Source of the DNA: Bacteroidales bacterium UBA5197
GTDB taxonomy: Bacteria; Bacteroidota; Bacteroidia; Bacteroidales; Lentimicrobiaceae
DNA length: 64,000 nt
Direction of reading: 5' to 3'
Assembly: GCA_002412885.1 (NCBI GenBank)
Contig: DHVX01000061.1
Coordinates: 62,001-126,000, forward strand
Positions 43,609-51,641 of the stretch are shown here, one piece after another; position 1 is the first letter of the stretch, and every line of letters starts with the position of its first letter. The notes beneath the pieces are model-generated. The model was given only the letters and a program-made list of their open reading frames with translations, did not search any database and was not told where the DNA came from. A program made the position numbers and the translations under genes.

Positions 43609-44568
43609 TTAAAGTTTCCTGTCAAATTTTTCCTTTCGTTGATTTATCAGGATTTCTTCATTTTGTTTTCGGATGTATTTAAGCAATTCTCCGACAATTC
43701 CGATCATATAAGATACGACGCCCCAAAAGGCCATAATGGCCAACAATATAAGTGAAGGAATATAAGTTCTTCCCGCATCAGGATGATTTGTAATAAAAAG
43801 AAGGTAAAGGAATCTTATTCCCAGAATAGCAGCTATAAGGTTAAATAAATTCCCAATCCAAAAGAAAAACCTACCGGGGCGATATAAAATATACATCATG
43901 ATCATCGTAACGGATGATTTATAAATATGTTCGAAAATATTTCTGAACAATCTCGATTCCCTGGTTTTGGCATTAACCCTGATATCGACTGAATGAACCC
44001 GCAAATTTGAGTTTCCTGCCTGTATAAGGTTTTCCATTGTATAAGAGAATTTTGAATAAATAAACATTCTTAGACAAGCTTCTCTGGAAAATGCTCTGAA
44101 ACCGGAAGGCGCATCTTTAACTTCGGTTTTTGAAATCTTACGTAATATCCAGCTACCCAAAAGTTGAAACACTTTCTTAACAAAACTGAATTCCTGATGT
44201 TCCTTTATGGGTCTGCACCCTACAACAATATCAGCACTTTCTTCAATAATGGGTTGCACGAGCAATGCAATATCTTCTCCAACATATTGATTGTCGCCAT
44301 CTGTATTCACAACAATATCAGCACCATTTTCCATTGCATAATTTATACCTGCAGTGAAAGCATATGCCAATCCACGGTTGCTCCCCAAGGGCAAAACATG
44401 GTGTACTTTAAGCTGATGTGCAGTATCTATCGTGTTATCTGAGCTTCCATCATCAATAACAAGATACTCTATTTTAGTTATTCCGGGTATATTTTTCGGA
44501 AGATCACGAATTACCTCAGGCAAAGTCTTTGCCTCGTTAAAACACGGAATTTGAATAATGAGTTTCAT
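43609..44568 (-). CDS. GT2 family glycosyltransferase (dolichol-phosphate-sugar synthase type)
   Basis: 319 residues. The GT-A domain has QIPCFNEAKTLPEVI at the start, VIDDGSSDNT near residue 37 and DIVVNTDGDNQ near 85 (DxD metal site). Two C-terminal transmembrane segments (about 230-252 and 268-292) anchor it in the inner membrane. This is the polyprenyl-phosphate-sugar synthase type, whose lipid-linked sugars feed GT39-like transferases. A GtrA flippase-like gene lies 5 nt upstream and a GT39-like gene is in the same operon. The sugar is unknown. Confidence 0.9.
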   Translation of the reverse strand: MKLIIQIPCFNEAKTLPEVIRDLPKNIPGITKIEYLVIDDGSSDNTIDTAHQLKVHHVLPLGSNRGLAYAFTAGINYAMENGADIVVNTDGDNQYVGEDIALLVQPIIEESADIVVGCRPIKEHQEFSFVKKVFQLLGSWILRKISKTEVKDAPSGFRAFSREACLRMFIYSKFSYTMENLIQAGNSNLRVHSVDIRVNAKTRESRLFRNIFEHIYKSSVTMIMMYILYRPGRFFFWIGNLFNLIAAILGIRFLYLLFITNHPDAGRTYIPSLILLAIMAFWGVVSYMIGIVGELLKYIRKQNEEILINQRKEKFDRKL

Positions 44569-44573
44569 AATCT

Positions 44574-44984
44574 TTATTTTTCCATTACTTTTTTACTGTA
44601 AAAAAACTTAGCAAGCGAAAATATAACAACATTTCCAATCTGGAGGAACAGGAAATATATTTCCGTATTTTGAACAAGAAGCGTGTATAAACCCCAGTCT
44701 AACAGCCGAAAAAAAGCAATGCCCCAAAAAAATTTAAAAAAGGTTATTAATTTGTCTCCCTGCTTTTCTGATTTGAATACAAAAAGTCGTAAAAAAACAA
44801 AATTAACAGCAACCTGAAACAATAAAGTGATTAGATAAGCGATCGGCTTGTTCAGAAGAATTTTCTCAACAAGAAACCAGTTAAGAGGAATTGCAATAAG
44901 AAAAGATGGCATTCCGGCAATTCCAAATTTAAAAAGAAGCAACAACAAACTCAATAATTTATCGGGAATTTTAAGACAAGTCAT
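44574..44984 (-). CDS. GtrA-like membrane protein
   Basis: 136 residues from the ATG at 44984; a TTG at 45002 overlaps the upstream gene. Four hydrophobic helices and the pattern FGIAGMPSFLIAIPLNWFLV, then PIAYLITLLFQVAVNFVFLR, fit the GtrA family, small proteins thought to flip or channel undecaprenyl- or polyprenyl-linked sugars across the inner membrane. It sits between the DPM1-like GT2 gene (5 nt) and the toroid-like gene (10 nt), so the lipid-linked sugar module is complete: synthesis, flipping, transfer. Confidence 0.82.
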   Translation of the reverse strand: MTCLKIPDKLLSLLLLLFKFGIAGMPSFLIAIPLNWFLVEKILLNKPIAYLITLLFQVAVNFVFLRLFVFKSEKQGDKLITFFKFFWGIAFFRLLDWGLYTLLVQNTEIYFLFLQIGNVVIFSLAKFFYSKKVMEK

Positions 44985-44994
44985 GATTTCAGCG

Positions 44995-46578
44995 TTAATC
45001 AAGATTTACAATGGTTGATGCTTTAAAAAGCTTCCCATCTATTTGTTTTTTAGAGGTACAAACATAAGCTTTTACCATTGATATATCTTCCTGGTGAAAT
45101 GAATCAGCACTGGCTACATGCCTTTTTGAAAAACGAGGAGCTTTTACTATTATTTCATGACCTTTTAAACCATGAATCTCATCAGTGATGACCACTTTAC
45201 CTGAAAGTATCTGTATACTCCTTTTGAATAAAAACCTTTGATCACTTTTTCTGAAGATCAGCAGATTCTTTAAGAGAGAAATAATTCTATACCCGGAAAA
45301 ATAGCTTACCGAACGCAATATAAAATGTTTAAAAGGAGTGCTGGTATTTTCTTTAAACTGAACAGCATATCCCGAAATCAGAAGTTCTTCCGGATTAACT
45401 GAATACTGGGTTGAAGGAGTCCACCAGTGGGTAACATATTGCTTTCCTGCGTCAAAAATAATCCAGCCAAAATCATTATAGTAATTAATCTGGTTTCTAA
45501 TGGTAATAATCCCGCCTTTAAGACAGCTGATCATTATACGATGATCATTCTGAGATGAGATGACATATCCACATTTTTTCCAGAAATATTCTTCATTAAC
45601 TGACTGACTTGAAGGTTCTGCTTTCGGGGAAATATTATCAAGAATTTGCTGAGCCCTGACAATGGAATGTCCAATATAATGACTCCAATAACGGTCATCT
45701 ATAGCCTGAAAGAAATGCTCCGGATTGTCAACTGATGAATATAAAATTTCAATAACCTTTTGTGCCAGAGATAAATCAGCCTCGTTTTTGTGGTTCAAAA
45801 AGCGGCAAATCCCATAAGGTACAATATAGTCTGTATTTCGGGAATTGTGCATACCGATTGAACCATGATTATGGATAACAAGTTTTGCAAGAAATCTGAA
45901 AGCTTTTGTTGCTGAATCAGCAAATCGTTGGTCAGCAGTATTGTCAAAAAGGTCCCATAAACAATCAAGGGAAACAGATAAATAACCAAGATCAGGTCCG
46001 TCATATTCTGAAAACCAACCTTCGTCTGACTGAAGCTCGAGTGTCTGTCTGGTTAAAATATCAAAAGTATTACTATTTACAAATTCCGGATTTATATTTC
46101 TTAAAACAGAAAGAGCAGCCAATCCTGCTAATTGTTGATTAGCTGCTTTGCGCTCAAAACGTTGCTGAAGTTTAAGGGCTGCTTTTTTCAATGCGTTTTC
46201 CAATCCTGCAGTTTTCAAATTTTGAGATTGGATAATTTTTGCAACTGCCAGGGTTGAAAAGGCCAGAGGTGGATAACCATTTTCATATGGATAATATTCT
46301 TCAAAAGCCCCCCTTTTAGTGGCTCTTCCTGCCCAAAACCCAACAGTTGCGCGGCTATATTCAAAAAGTTGCTCAGAAATATAATTGTACTCGGGCAATT
46401 GTGCGACCAATTCCAGAAAATACCCTCCCTGTTGTAAAATAACAGAGGAGAAATCCCTGATTTTGTAATGCCACCAGTTGCGATCACAGCTGCCGTAGCT
46501 TTCTGTATTGGGATCACGGTTTAACTGGGTGAGAATCCTCGGGAAGTTTCGGCTTATCAAAGGATGAAAATTGACCAT
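44995..46578 (-). CDS. Unidentified protein, probable (alpha/alpha) toroid plus beta domain
   Basis: 527 residues, no signal peptide and no clear transmembrane segment. The first 300 residues are helical with repeated aromatic motifs (DRNWWHYKIRDFSS near 32, GFWAGRATKRGAFEEYYPYE near 82, GWFSEYDGPDLGYLSVSLDC near 190, HNHGSIGMHNSRN near 237), like the barrel of heparinase II/III or related polysaccharide lyases. The C-terminal part is beta-rich and similar in feel to heparinase C-terminal domains. It is in a polysaccharide operon, so acting on a nascent or lipid-linked glycan is plausible. Absence of an export signal argues for a cytoplasmic role. I do not recognise the family with certainty. 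Confidence 0.55.
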   Translation of the reverse strand: MVNFHPLISRNFPRILTQLNRDPNTESYGSCDRNWWHYKIRDFSSVILQQGGYFLELVAQLPEYNYISEQLFEYSRATVGFWAGRATKRGAFEEYYPYENGYPPLAFSTLAVAKIIQSQNLKTAGLENALKKAALKLQQRFERKAANQQLAGLAALSVLRNINPEFVNSNTFDILTRQTLELQSDEGWFSEYDGPDLGYLSVSLDCLWDLFDNTADQRFADSATKAFRFLAKLVIHNHGSIGMHNSRNTDYIVPYGICRFLNHKNEADLSLAQKVIEILYSSVDNPEHFFQAIDDRYWSHYIGHSIVRAQQILDNISPKAEPSSQSVNEEYFWKKCGYVISSQNDHRIMISCLKGGIITIRNQINYYNDFGWIIFDAGKQYVTHWWTPSTQYSVNPEELLISGYAVQFKENTSTPFKHFILRSVSYFSGYRIISLLKNLLIFRKSDQRFLFKRSIQILSGKVVITDEIHGLKGHEIIVKAPRFSKRHVASADSFHQEDISMVKAYVCTSKKQIDGKLFKASTIVNLD

Positions 46579-46580
46579 AG

Positions 46581-47924
46581 TTATTTTCTTGTAATTGTTA
46601 CTTCATAGGATTTAAGACCCTGACGCTTCGTTTTTCGTGATACATTTTTCCACTTCAGTCTTAAGGAATTGAAAAGCGGACCAATTATGCTTTCAGGCAG
46701 CACAAATAAGATTAGTCGGAATAGTTTTGTTCTTCCAAGTATGAAAATAGTTGAAATTACTATTTCTACCAGAATTCTATTAATTCCGATTCGGGCCGGT
46801 TTATATCCGAAATCGGGAGCCTTCTTACCAAACATTGTGCGAACCCTATTACGGATATAGCTTCCTCTTTTCTTAAAGTCGATCATATGTCCGTGCATCG
46901 AAGAAGCTGATTCCATGGATTCTGGTTGTAAGGTAAGAATTCCATTTTGCCGCATCTCTTCAATAAGGGAAGTCATTTTTTCATTACGGCTCACAACGAC
47001 GGAAAATCCTTGTCCTTGTGATTCAAACTCCGGCGACCATGCATCCCCAACTGCAAGGTCAGCAAACTCATTGGAAAAATCCATGCTTTGCAGGCTGGCG
47101 TTGGTAACAAAAAACGGGATTAAGAAGTTGTAGTAAACTTTTGGGGATTGCAGAATAATACCGGATTGGGTGATAATTTCCAGATAACCAGGCCACTCAC
47201 CCGCCCTCCATTTTAGCGAAACCACCTGATCATTTTTCTTAACACCGCTTATTCTTTTAAAAGTTTGGATTGCTGCCGGATAAATTGCAGTTCCGGTATA
47301 TGGCCCAAGAATATATTTGATACTAAGTGCTTGCTTATGACCACATTTCTGCAGATACCTGAGTGCAGCCGATTGCTCTGGAAGACAGGTAATGGCGTAT
47401 CTTTTTGCAGGGTCTAACTTATTGAGAATGTCAAGCGTTGAAACCGGAACATAAACAGATTGTGCAGCAGCCTGAATTTTGTCAACTGAGTTGACAATTG
47501 ACACGGAAGCCTTTTCAGGCTCAGGAATTCCCTGCGTAACAACAATAGCTGCATCAATCTGATCAGATTCAAGCAAAGAACAAAGTACCGCTGTTAAGAC
47601 ACCGCCTGATGAACTGTTTCTGCGAATAATGCCATTGGTACAATACCCGGTGTAAACACCTGATATTATTCCTGTTAGCCAGTTTTCAGGATACTTACCA
47701 TAAAAATCCATATAGATTTCAGGATAGTTGATCGAATGTCCGGCACAACACTTAAGGATCAGTTCAGGAATCTTGTGGTTTTTATGCAATATAGGGCTGG
47801 GTCCACGTGCTGTATCAATCATGAATGATTGCCCCGATTCATCCATTCCCACACACAAACCACATCCTGTGCAGGTTCCTTTATTTACAACATCTTGTAT
47901 GAACTCATCAATATTGGATGTCAT
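46581..47924 (-). CDS. FrhB-like (coenzyme F420 hydrogenase beta subunit family) Fe-S protein
   Basis: 447 residues. An N-terminal CTGCGLCVG motif near residue 18 supplies three cysteines of an iron-sulfur cluster. LKCCAGHSINYPEIY near 53 and NSSSGGVLTAVLCSLL near 100 match the FrhB/FdhB N-terminal domain. FADLAVGDAW near 290 matches the C-terminal domain, and a hydrophobic C-terminal helix follows. Genuine F420 enzymes are archaeal or actinobacterial; proteins like this in polysaccharide clusters are thought to use flavin for a redox step on a sugar or to assist pyruvylation. F420 synthesis is not evident here. It is 2 nt from the toroid-like gene, strongly suggesting coupled function. Confidence 0.8.
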   Translation of the reverse strand: MTSNIDEFIQDVVNKGTCTGCGLCVGMDESGQSFMIDTARGPSPILHKNHKIPELILKCCAGHSINYPEIYMDFYGKYPENWLTGIISGVYTGYCTNGIIRRNSSSGGVLTAVLCSLLESDQIDAAIVVTQGIPEPEKASVSIVNSVDKIQAAAQSVYVPVSTLDILNKLDPAKRYAITCLPEQSAALRYLQKCGHKQALSIKYILGPYTGTAIYPAAIQTFKRISGVKKNDQVVSLKWRAGEWPGYLEIITQSGIILQSPKVYYNFLIPFFVTNASLQSMDFSNEFADLAVGDAWSPEFESQGQGFSVVVSRNEKMTSLIEEMRQNGILTLQPESMESASSMHGHMIDFKKRGSYIRNRVRTMFGKKAPDFGYKPARIGINRILVEIVISTIFILGRTKLFRLILFVLPESIIGPLFNSLRLKWKNVSRKTKRQGLKSYEVTITRK

Positions 47925-47930
47925 TTAAGT

Positions 47931-49535
47931 CTATTGTTTTGGGATGATAATTCCTTTGTTAATCTGTTCCTCCATGCGGTTTGCTGCTTGTTGTTTAATC
48001 AGGCTCTCATAACTGATACCCTCATTTTTGGCCTTATCAATCCATTCAATGTTTTTAACACTATCAGATTCTAATTCTAACGTTATTTCCTGCTGAATTT
48101 TGATTAAGATCTCATCTTTTGTAAGCTTACCAGTGTATCTCTGATCAATTACAGGTGTAGGATATTTGCCCGTTTTTGCACTTTCATAATCGGGGAAGGC
48201 TAACAAGAACTTTAGCCTTGGTGAAGGATGTTTGTGCATAAATGAATCCCAATAGGCCTCTTTTGTCATTGAAACATAATGAATGGCTCCATTATGGTAC
48301 TGAACCAACTGAAAGAGGTTATGCCAGACAAATAAACCTGTTATAAATATAACTGTTATAAAACCAAGAATCTTTCTCCCTGGAAAAATAGCTGAAAATG
48401 CTGCAGCAAGAGGGATTACCATGATGCTATATGAAGCAACATAAGCCCGATGACCATAACTTCCGCCATACCATGGAAGACTCCAGGAGGAGATTATCCA
48501 AAGGTTTATGAAGAAGTAAATAAAAACAGGCCAGAAATATTCACGATATTTACGATACAGAACGACAAAACCGGGTATGAGAAGTAACATTACCGGTGTA
48601 TAGAGAAGCCAGCCCTTTCGATAACTAAATAAAGATATATAGATTTGGGGATTGTCAAAAAAGAACTTGAATCCTAAGTCTTTGTAGGGATTATATAAAT
48701 ATTGCCCGGTAAAATAATTCCAGTACATCATTTGGGGCACCCATACCAGGAATGCAAAAAACAAGATGATAAGAATCAAATACCATTTTCTGAGAAATAG
48801 TAAAATATTATTTTTTATAGCACCAAAAGAAGTTACTTTCCACAGAATAAAGACTAATGCTATAATTAAATCTGTAGGCCGGATAAGCGAAATCATTCCT
48901 GAAAGAAGTCCTATACCTATAGAATTTAAAACTCCGGGATTCTCATGCCACCTAATGGTAAGATACAAAAAGTAAATACCAAAAGCAAAATTAAATGCAT
49001 GAGGCATTCCGGGCTCAAAAGTCAAATAGTAAAGTAGATTGGTAGCCAGTACCACAGCAATAATAGAAATACCAGTGATTCTGTCGTCGAAAATTTTTCT
49101 TAGAATTCGTTTCAATAAAAATAGTGCGGTAAGTACATAGAATAAACAAGCAAGAATGATGGAAATACGATATGGCTGCGAAAATCCAGTGGTGGGATAA
49201 TTCATCCATTTCATAGGAAGGTGAACCGCAAAAAAGAATGGAGAATAGGCAATTGCCAGCCCCATTGTATAAGGATTTATGCTATTGCCATTGCCAACAG
49301 GGATGCTATACAAATAATCTTTAACAATCGGAAAGCTGGTCTCGTCAAAATGGTAATCCATCTGATCAAATATAAAAGTCAGAGGAAGATATGCGTAATA
49401 ATTACTTACATCACTATCTATGATTCTGCGGGGATTCTGATAAAATTTCAAACTAAATGTCTGTGATATAATAACATAAAACACTATTACAATGGCAAGA
49501 TTGCTCCAGCTTAAAAACTTAATGTCTCTTTTCAT
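47931..49535 (-). CDS. Polytopic glycosyltransferase (GT39/PMT-like)
   Basis: 534 residues with about 11 hydrophobic helices. The DSDVSNYYAYLPL segment near residue 40 resembles the acidic first-loop motif of GT-C fold transferases. TIRWHENPG, LIRPTDL and FSYRKGWLLYTPVML are shared almost word for word with the protein at 56875-58677, so the two are paralogs. The C-terminal 80 residues are a charged, non-membrane tail. It should take a sugar from a polyprenyl phosphate and attach it to a lipid or protein outside the inner membrane. It opens the minus-strand operon, 31 nt after an exact -7 box. Confidence 0.85.
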   Translation of the reverse strand: MKRDIKFLSWSNLAIVIVFYVIISQTFSLKFYQNPRRIIDSDVSNYYAYLPLTFIFDQMDYHFDETSFPIVKDYLYSIPVGNGNSINPYTMGLAIAYSPFFFAVHLPMKWMNYPTTGFSQPYRISIILACLFYVLTALFLLKRILRKIFDDRITGISIIAVVLATNLLYYLTFEPGMPHAFNFAFGIYFLYLTIRWHENPGVLNSIGIGLLSGMISLIRPTDLIIALVFILWKVTSFGAIKNNILLFLRKWYLILIILFFAFLVWVPQMMYWNYFTGQYLYNPYKDLGFKFFFDNPQIYISLFSYRKGWLLYTPVMLLLIPGFVVLYRKYREYFWPVFIYFFINLWIISSWSLPWYGGSYGHRAYVASYSIMVIPLAAAFSAIFPGRKILGFITVIFITGLFVWHNLFQLVQYHNGAIHYVSMTKEAYWDSFMHKHPSPRLKFLLAFPDYESAKTGKYPTPVIDQRYTGKLTKDEILIKIQQEITLELESDSVKNIEWIDKAKNEGISYESLIKQQAANRMEEQINKGIIIPKQ

Positions 49536-49565
49536 TATTTACCGTTTCTATTTTAATCCAATTGA

Positions 49566-49573
49566 CAAAGTTA
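49566..49573 (-). promoter_or_regulatory. Bacteroidota -7 box (TAACTTTG, minus strand)
   Basis: Exact TAnnTTTG match on the minus strand, 30 nt before the ATG at 49535; it likely drives the five-gene glycan operon 49535-43609. Confidence 0.55.
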
Positions 49574-49728
49574 AAGCAATTTTATTATCGAAAGGGGCTA
49601 ATTTTTTGGGATTTCTGGTAGATGAATTTCTATAGTCAGGAGAATATAATCTTTTACTCATATCCTCGATTCTTAAAAACAGCAACAAAAAAAGTGTTGG
49701 CTTCAGAAATAAAAGCCAGAAATAAAAA

Positions 49729-49890
49729 ATGAATTACCTTGCCTCTTTTACCTTCTTTCTCTGGGGAGGAATTGCCGGGCTGGTATGCTGGATGATGAAA
49801 CCTGTAAGCAACGCACTAATCGAAAAAGTTTATCGCACTTTCATTGAAATACTGAGGAAGAAGCGATCAACGGAGAAGTCTGAAATTTGA
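49729..49890 (+). CDS. Possible small membrane protein (53 residues)
   Basis: ATG to TGA open frame of 53 codons. One hydrophobic helix (FTFFLWGGIAGLVCWMM) is followed by a basic, charged tail (LRKKRSTEKSEI). The composition is that of a real small membrane protein, and the upstream stretch ends in an A-rich region. There is no obvious Shine-Dalgarno, but these are usually absent in Bacteroidota. It is isolated between the glycan operon and the repeat array. Chance cannot be excluded. Confidence 0.4.
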   Translation: MNYLASFTFFLWGGIAGLVCWMMKPVSNALIEKVYRTFIEILRKKRSTEKSEI

Positions 49891-49940
49891 TTCAGAAAGA
49901 ATCCTGCTATGATGGGATACTTGATTAAGTATTTTTTATT

Positions 49941-50040
49941 CGCCCCTTTCAGGGACGTTATTGCATCTATACATCCGCTATCCGCGGGTTCCATTTCATT
50001 CCACCCACGGTTATTTGAAATTTGCCCCCTTCGGGGACAA
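49941..50040. repeat. Diverged, inverted relative of the 106-bp repeat
   Basis: This stretch contains CGCGGGTTCCATTTCATTCC, ACCCACGGTTATT and CCCCCTTCGGGG. These resemble the reverse complement of the hairpin region and the CCCCAAAGGG motif of the array that follows at 50065-50400, but are more diverged. It is probably an older copy in opposite orientation. Confidence 0.6.
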
Positions 50041-50064
50041 GGTGAAGTCAAGTAATCGGTGCAG

Positions 50065-50400
50065 CTCTCCATGGCAACCAAAAATAAGAACGCCGAAGGT
50101 ACTCAATATCAATAACTTTGGGTGGAGGTCTTTTCGGAACCCATTGCGACAAAAATACCTGGCTAACTTCAGCCCCAAAGGGAATCATGATCAGGAGCGC
50201 CGAAGGTGCTCAATATCAATAACCGAGGGTGGAGTTCTTCGCGGAACCCACGGTAAGCCGTGATAGAAGTAACTGCAGCCCCAAAGGGAATCATAATCAG
50301 GAGCGCCGAAGGTGCTCAATATCAATAACCGTGGGTGGAGTTCTTCGCGGAACCCACGGTAAGCCATGATAGAAGTAACTGCAGCCCCAAAGGGAACTAT
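50065..50400. repeat. Tandem array of a 106-bp repeat (about three copies)
   Basis: Near-identical copies start with AGCCCCAAAGGGAAT at 50171 and 50277, and the next begins at 50383 (period 106); a degenerate copy precedes at about 50065-50170. Each unit holds the motif GGAGCGCCGAAGGTGCTCAA, a short palindrome, and a perfect hairpin CCGTGGGT/ACCCACGG around AGTTCTTCGCGGA. The array runs up to the aldo-keto reductase promoter region. It resembles short hairpin repeats scattered in Bacteroidota genomes. Open frames across it are by-products. Confidence 0.88.
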
Positions 50401-50467
50401 GATCAGTATTCAAACCTTCTTTCGCTCCCTCTTTTTTTTGCCGCGATCAAAAATATACGCATCCGAT

Positions 50468-50519
50468 ATTATTTGTATCTTTAGACTTGCGTTTACACGC
50501 AAGAGAATTATTTGTATCT
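50468..50519 (+). promoter_or_regulatory. Direct repeats flanking a hairpin, upstream of aldo-keto reductase
   Basis: ATTATTTGTATCT occurs twice (50468-50480 and 50507-50519), 39 bp apart, on either side of a 6-bp hairpin CTTGCG/CGCAAG (50486-50503). The first copy overlaps TATCTTTA, one base off the -7 consensus. It could be an operator or a duplicated promoter; this is an inference from position, 32-84 nt before the ATG. Confidence 0.35.
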
Positions 50520-50551
50520 CATTGGTTATTACCGGACAAAACAACAATCAT

Positions 50552-51544
50552 ATGATTTCTTACACAGCAAATTCAACGCGTTACGATGATATGCCCTACA
50601 ATCGTTGCGGCAAAAGTGGGTTAAAACTACCGGCTATTTCTTTGGGATTATGGCACAACTTCGGGGGTGTAGATATTCTGCAGATAAGCCGGAGTATATT
50701 GCTTGAAGCCTTTGACCGGGGTATCACCCATTTCGACCTGGCCAACAATTACGGCCCACCTCCGGGATCTGCCGAAGAAACCCTTGGACAGATATTAAGA
50801 ACCGACCTTGGCCGCTACCGCGACGAACTCATCATTTCCACCAAAGCGGGATACCTTATGTGGCCCGGGCCTTACGGAGAATTCGGATCCAAAAAATACC
50901 TGATTTCAAGCCTTGATCAAAGCCTCAAACGCATGGGTCTTGATTATGTGGATATTTTCTACTCGCATCGTCCTGATAACGACACTCCCCTTGAGGAAAC
51001 CATGGGTGCGCTGGAACAGATTGTACGACAAGGCAAAGCACTTTATGTCGGTCTTTCCAATTACTCTGCCACGCAAACCCGTGAAGCAGTGGAAATACTT
51101 AAAAGCATGGGCATCCGTTGTCTTATCCATCAGCCCCGGTATTCGATGTTTGATCGCTGGGTTGAAGGCGGACTGCTCAATGTGCTGGAAGAAGAAGGAA
51201 TGGGATGCATTGCCTATTCACCTTTGGCCCAGGGAATGCTCACCGACAAATATCTTGAAGGAATTCCCCCGGGCTCCAGGGCAGCCAAAGAAACCGGATT
51301 TTTGCAGCAGAGTCAGGTTACCCCTGAACTGGTTGAAAAAGCCCGCAAACTGAATGAGATTGCTGCAAACCGCGGGCAGAAATTATCGCAAATGGCTCTG
51401 GCGTGGATTCTTCGTGACAGCAGGATTACTTCGGTGCTTTTGGGTGCGAGTAGTATAGAGCAGTTGGATGAGAATCTTGCAACCCTGAGTAACCTTCGAT
51501 TTTCGGAAGAAGAATACCGGCTTATTGAAGCGGTAATTTCCTGA
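50552..51544 (+). CDS. Aldo-keto reductase (YghZ/L-glyceraldehyde 3-phosphate reductase type)
   Basis: 330 residues from the ATG at 50552. The open frame extends 62 codons further, but that part lies in the repeat array and lacks similarity to the fold. The catalytic residues are present: HFDLANNYGPPPGSAEE with Asp and Tyr near residues 57-60, STKAG with Lys near 91, and FYSHRPDND with His near 130. PLAQGMLTDKYL and LLGASSIEQLDENL near the end bind NADPH. The overall pattern, including YNRCGKSGLKLPAISLGLW at the start, is that of E. coli YghZ, which reduces L-glyceraldehyde 3-phosphate. A general detoxifying reductase is likely. Confidence 0.92.
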   Translation: MISYTANSTRYDDMPYNRCGKSGLKLPAISLGLWHNFGGVDILQISRSILLEAFDRGITHFDLANNYGPPPGSAEETLGQILRTDLGRYRDELIISTKAGYLMWPGPYGEFGSKKYLISSLDQSLKRMGLDYVDIFYSHRPDNDTPLEETMGALEQIVRQGKALYVGLSNYSATQTREAVEILKSMGIRCLIHQPRYSMFDRWVEGGLLNVLEEEGMGCIAYSPLAQGMLTDKYLEGIPPGSRAAKETGFLQQSQVTPELVEKARKLNEIAANRGQKLSQMALAWILRDSRITSVLLGASSIEQLDENLATLSNLRFSEEEYRLIEAVIS

Positions 51545-51612
51545 AGGAAAGCATTGGGTCCGGTTATTTTTTAAGACATAAACCCCTTTAGCACAGAAAC
51601 AGGCGGTTTTCT

Positions 51613-51620
51613 TATCTTTG
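51613..51620 (+). promoter_or_regulatory. Bacteroidota -7 box (TATCTTTG)
   Basis: Exact TAnnTTTG match. It places transcription start just before the ATG at 51642 and rules out the in-frame TTG at 51618, which would fall within the box. Confidence 0.6.
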
Positions 51621-51641
51621 TCAAAGATTTCTGACCCATTC

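Noticed and set aside
50065..50400. CRISPR array
   Set aside because: The units are 106-bp direct tandem repeats with no unique spacers between short repeats, and there are no cas genes nearby.
50366..50551. 62-codon N-terminal extension of the aldo-keto reductase
   Set aside because: It lies in repeat DNA and promoter-like sequence; the ATG at 50552 starts just before the conserved fold.
51618..51641. TTG start for the glycosyltransferase at 51642
   Set aside because: It falls within an exact -7 box, so it would lie upstream of the transcript.
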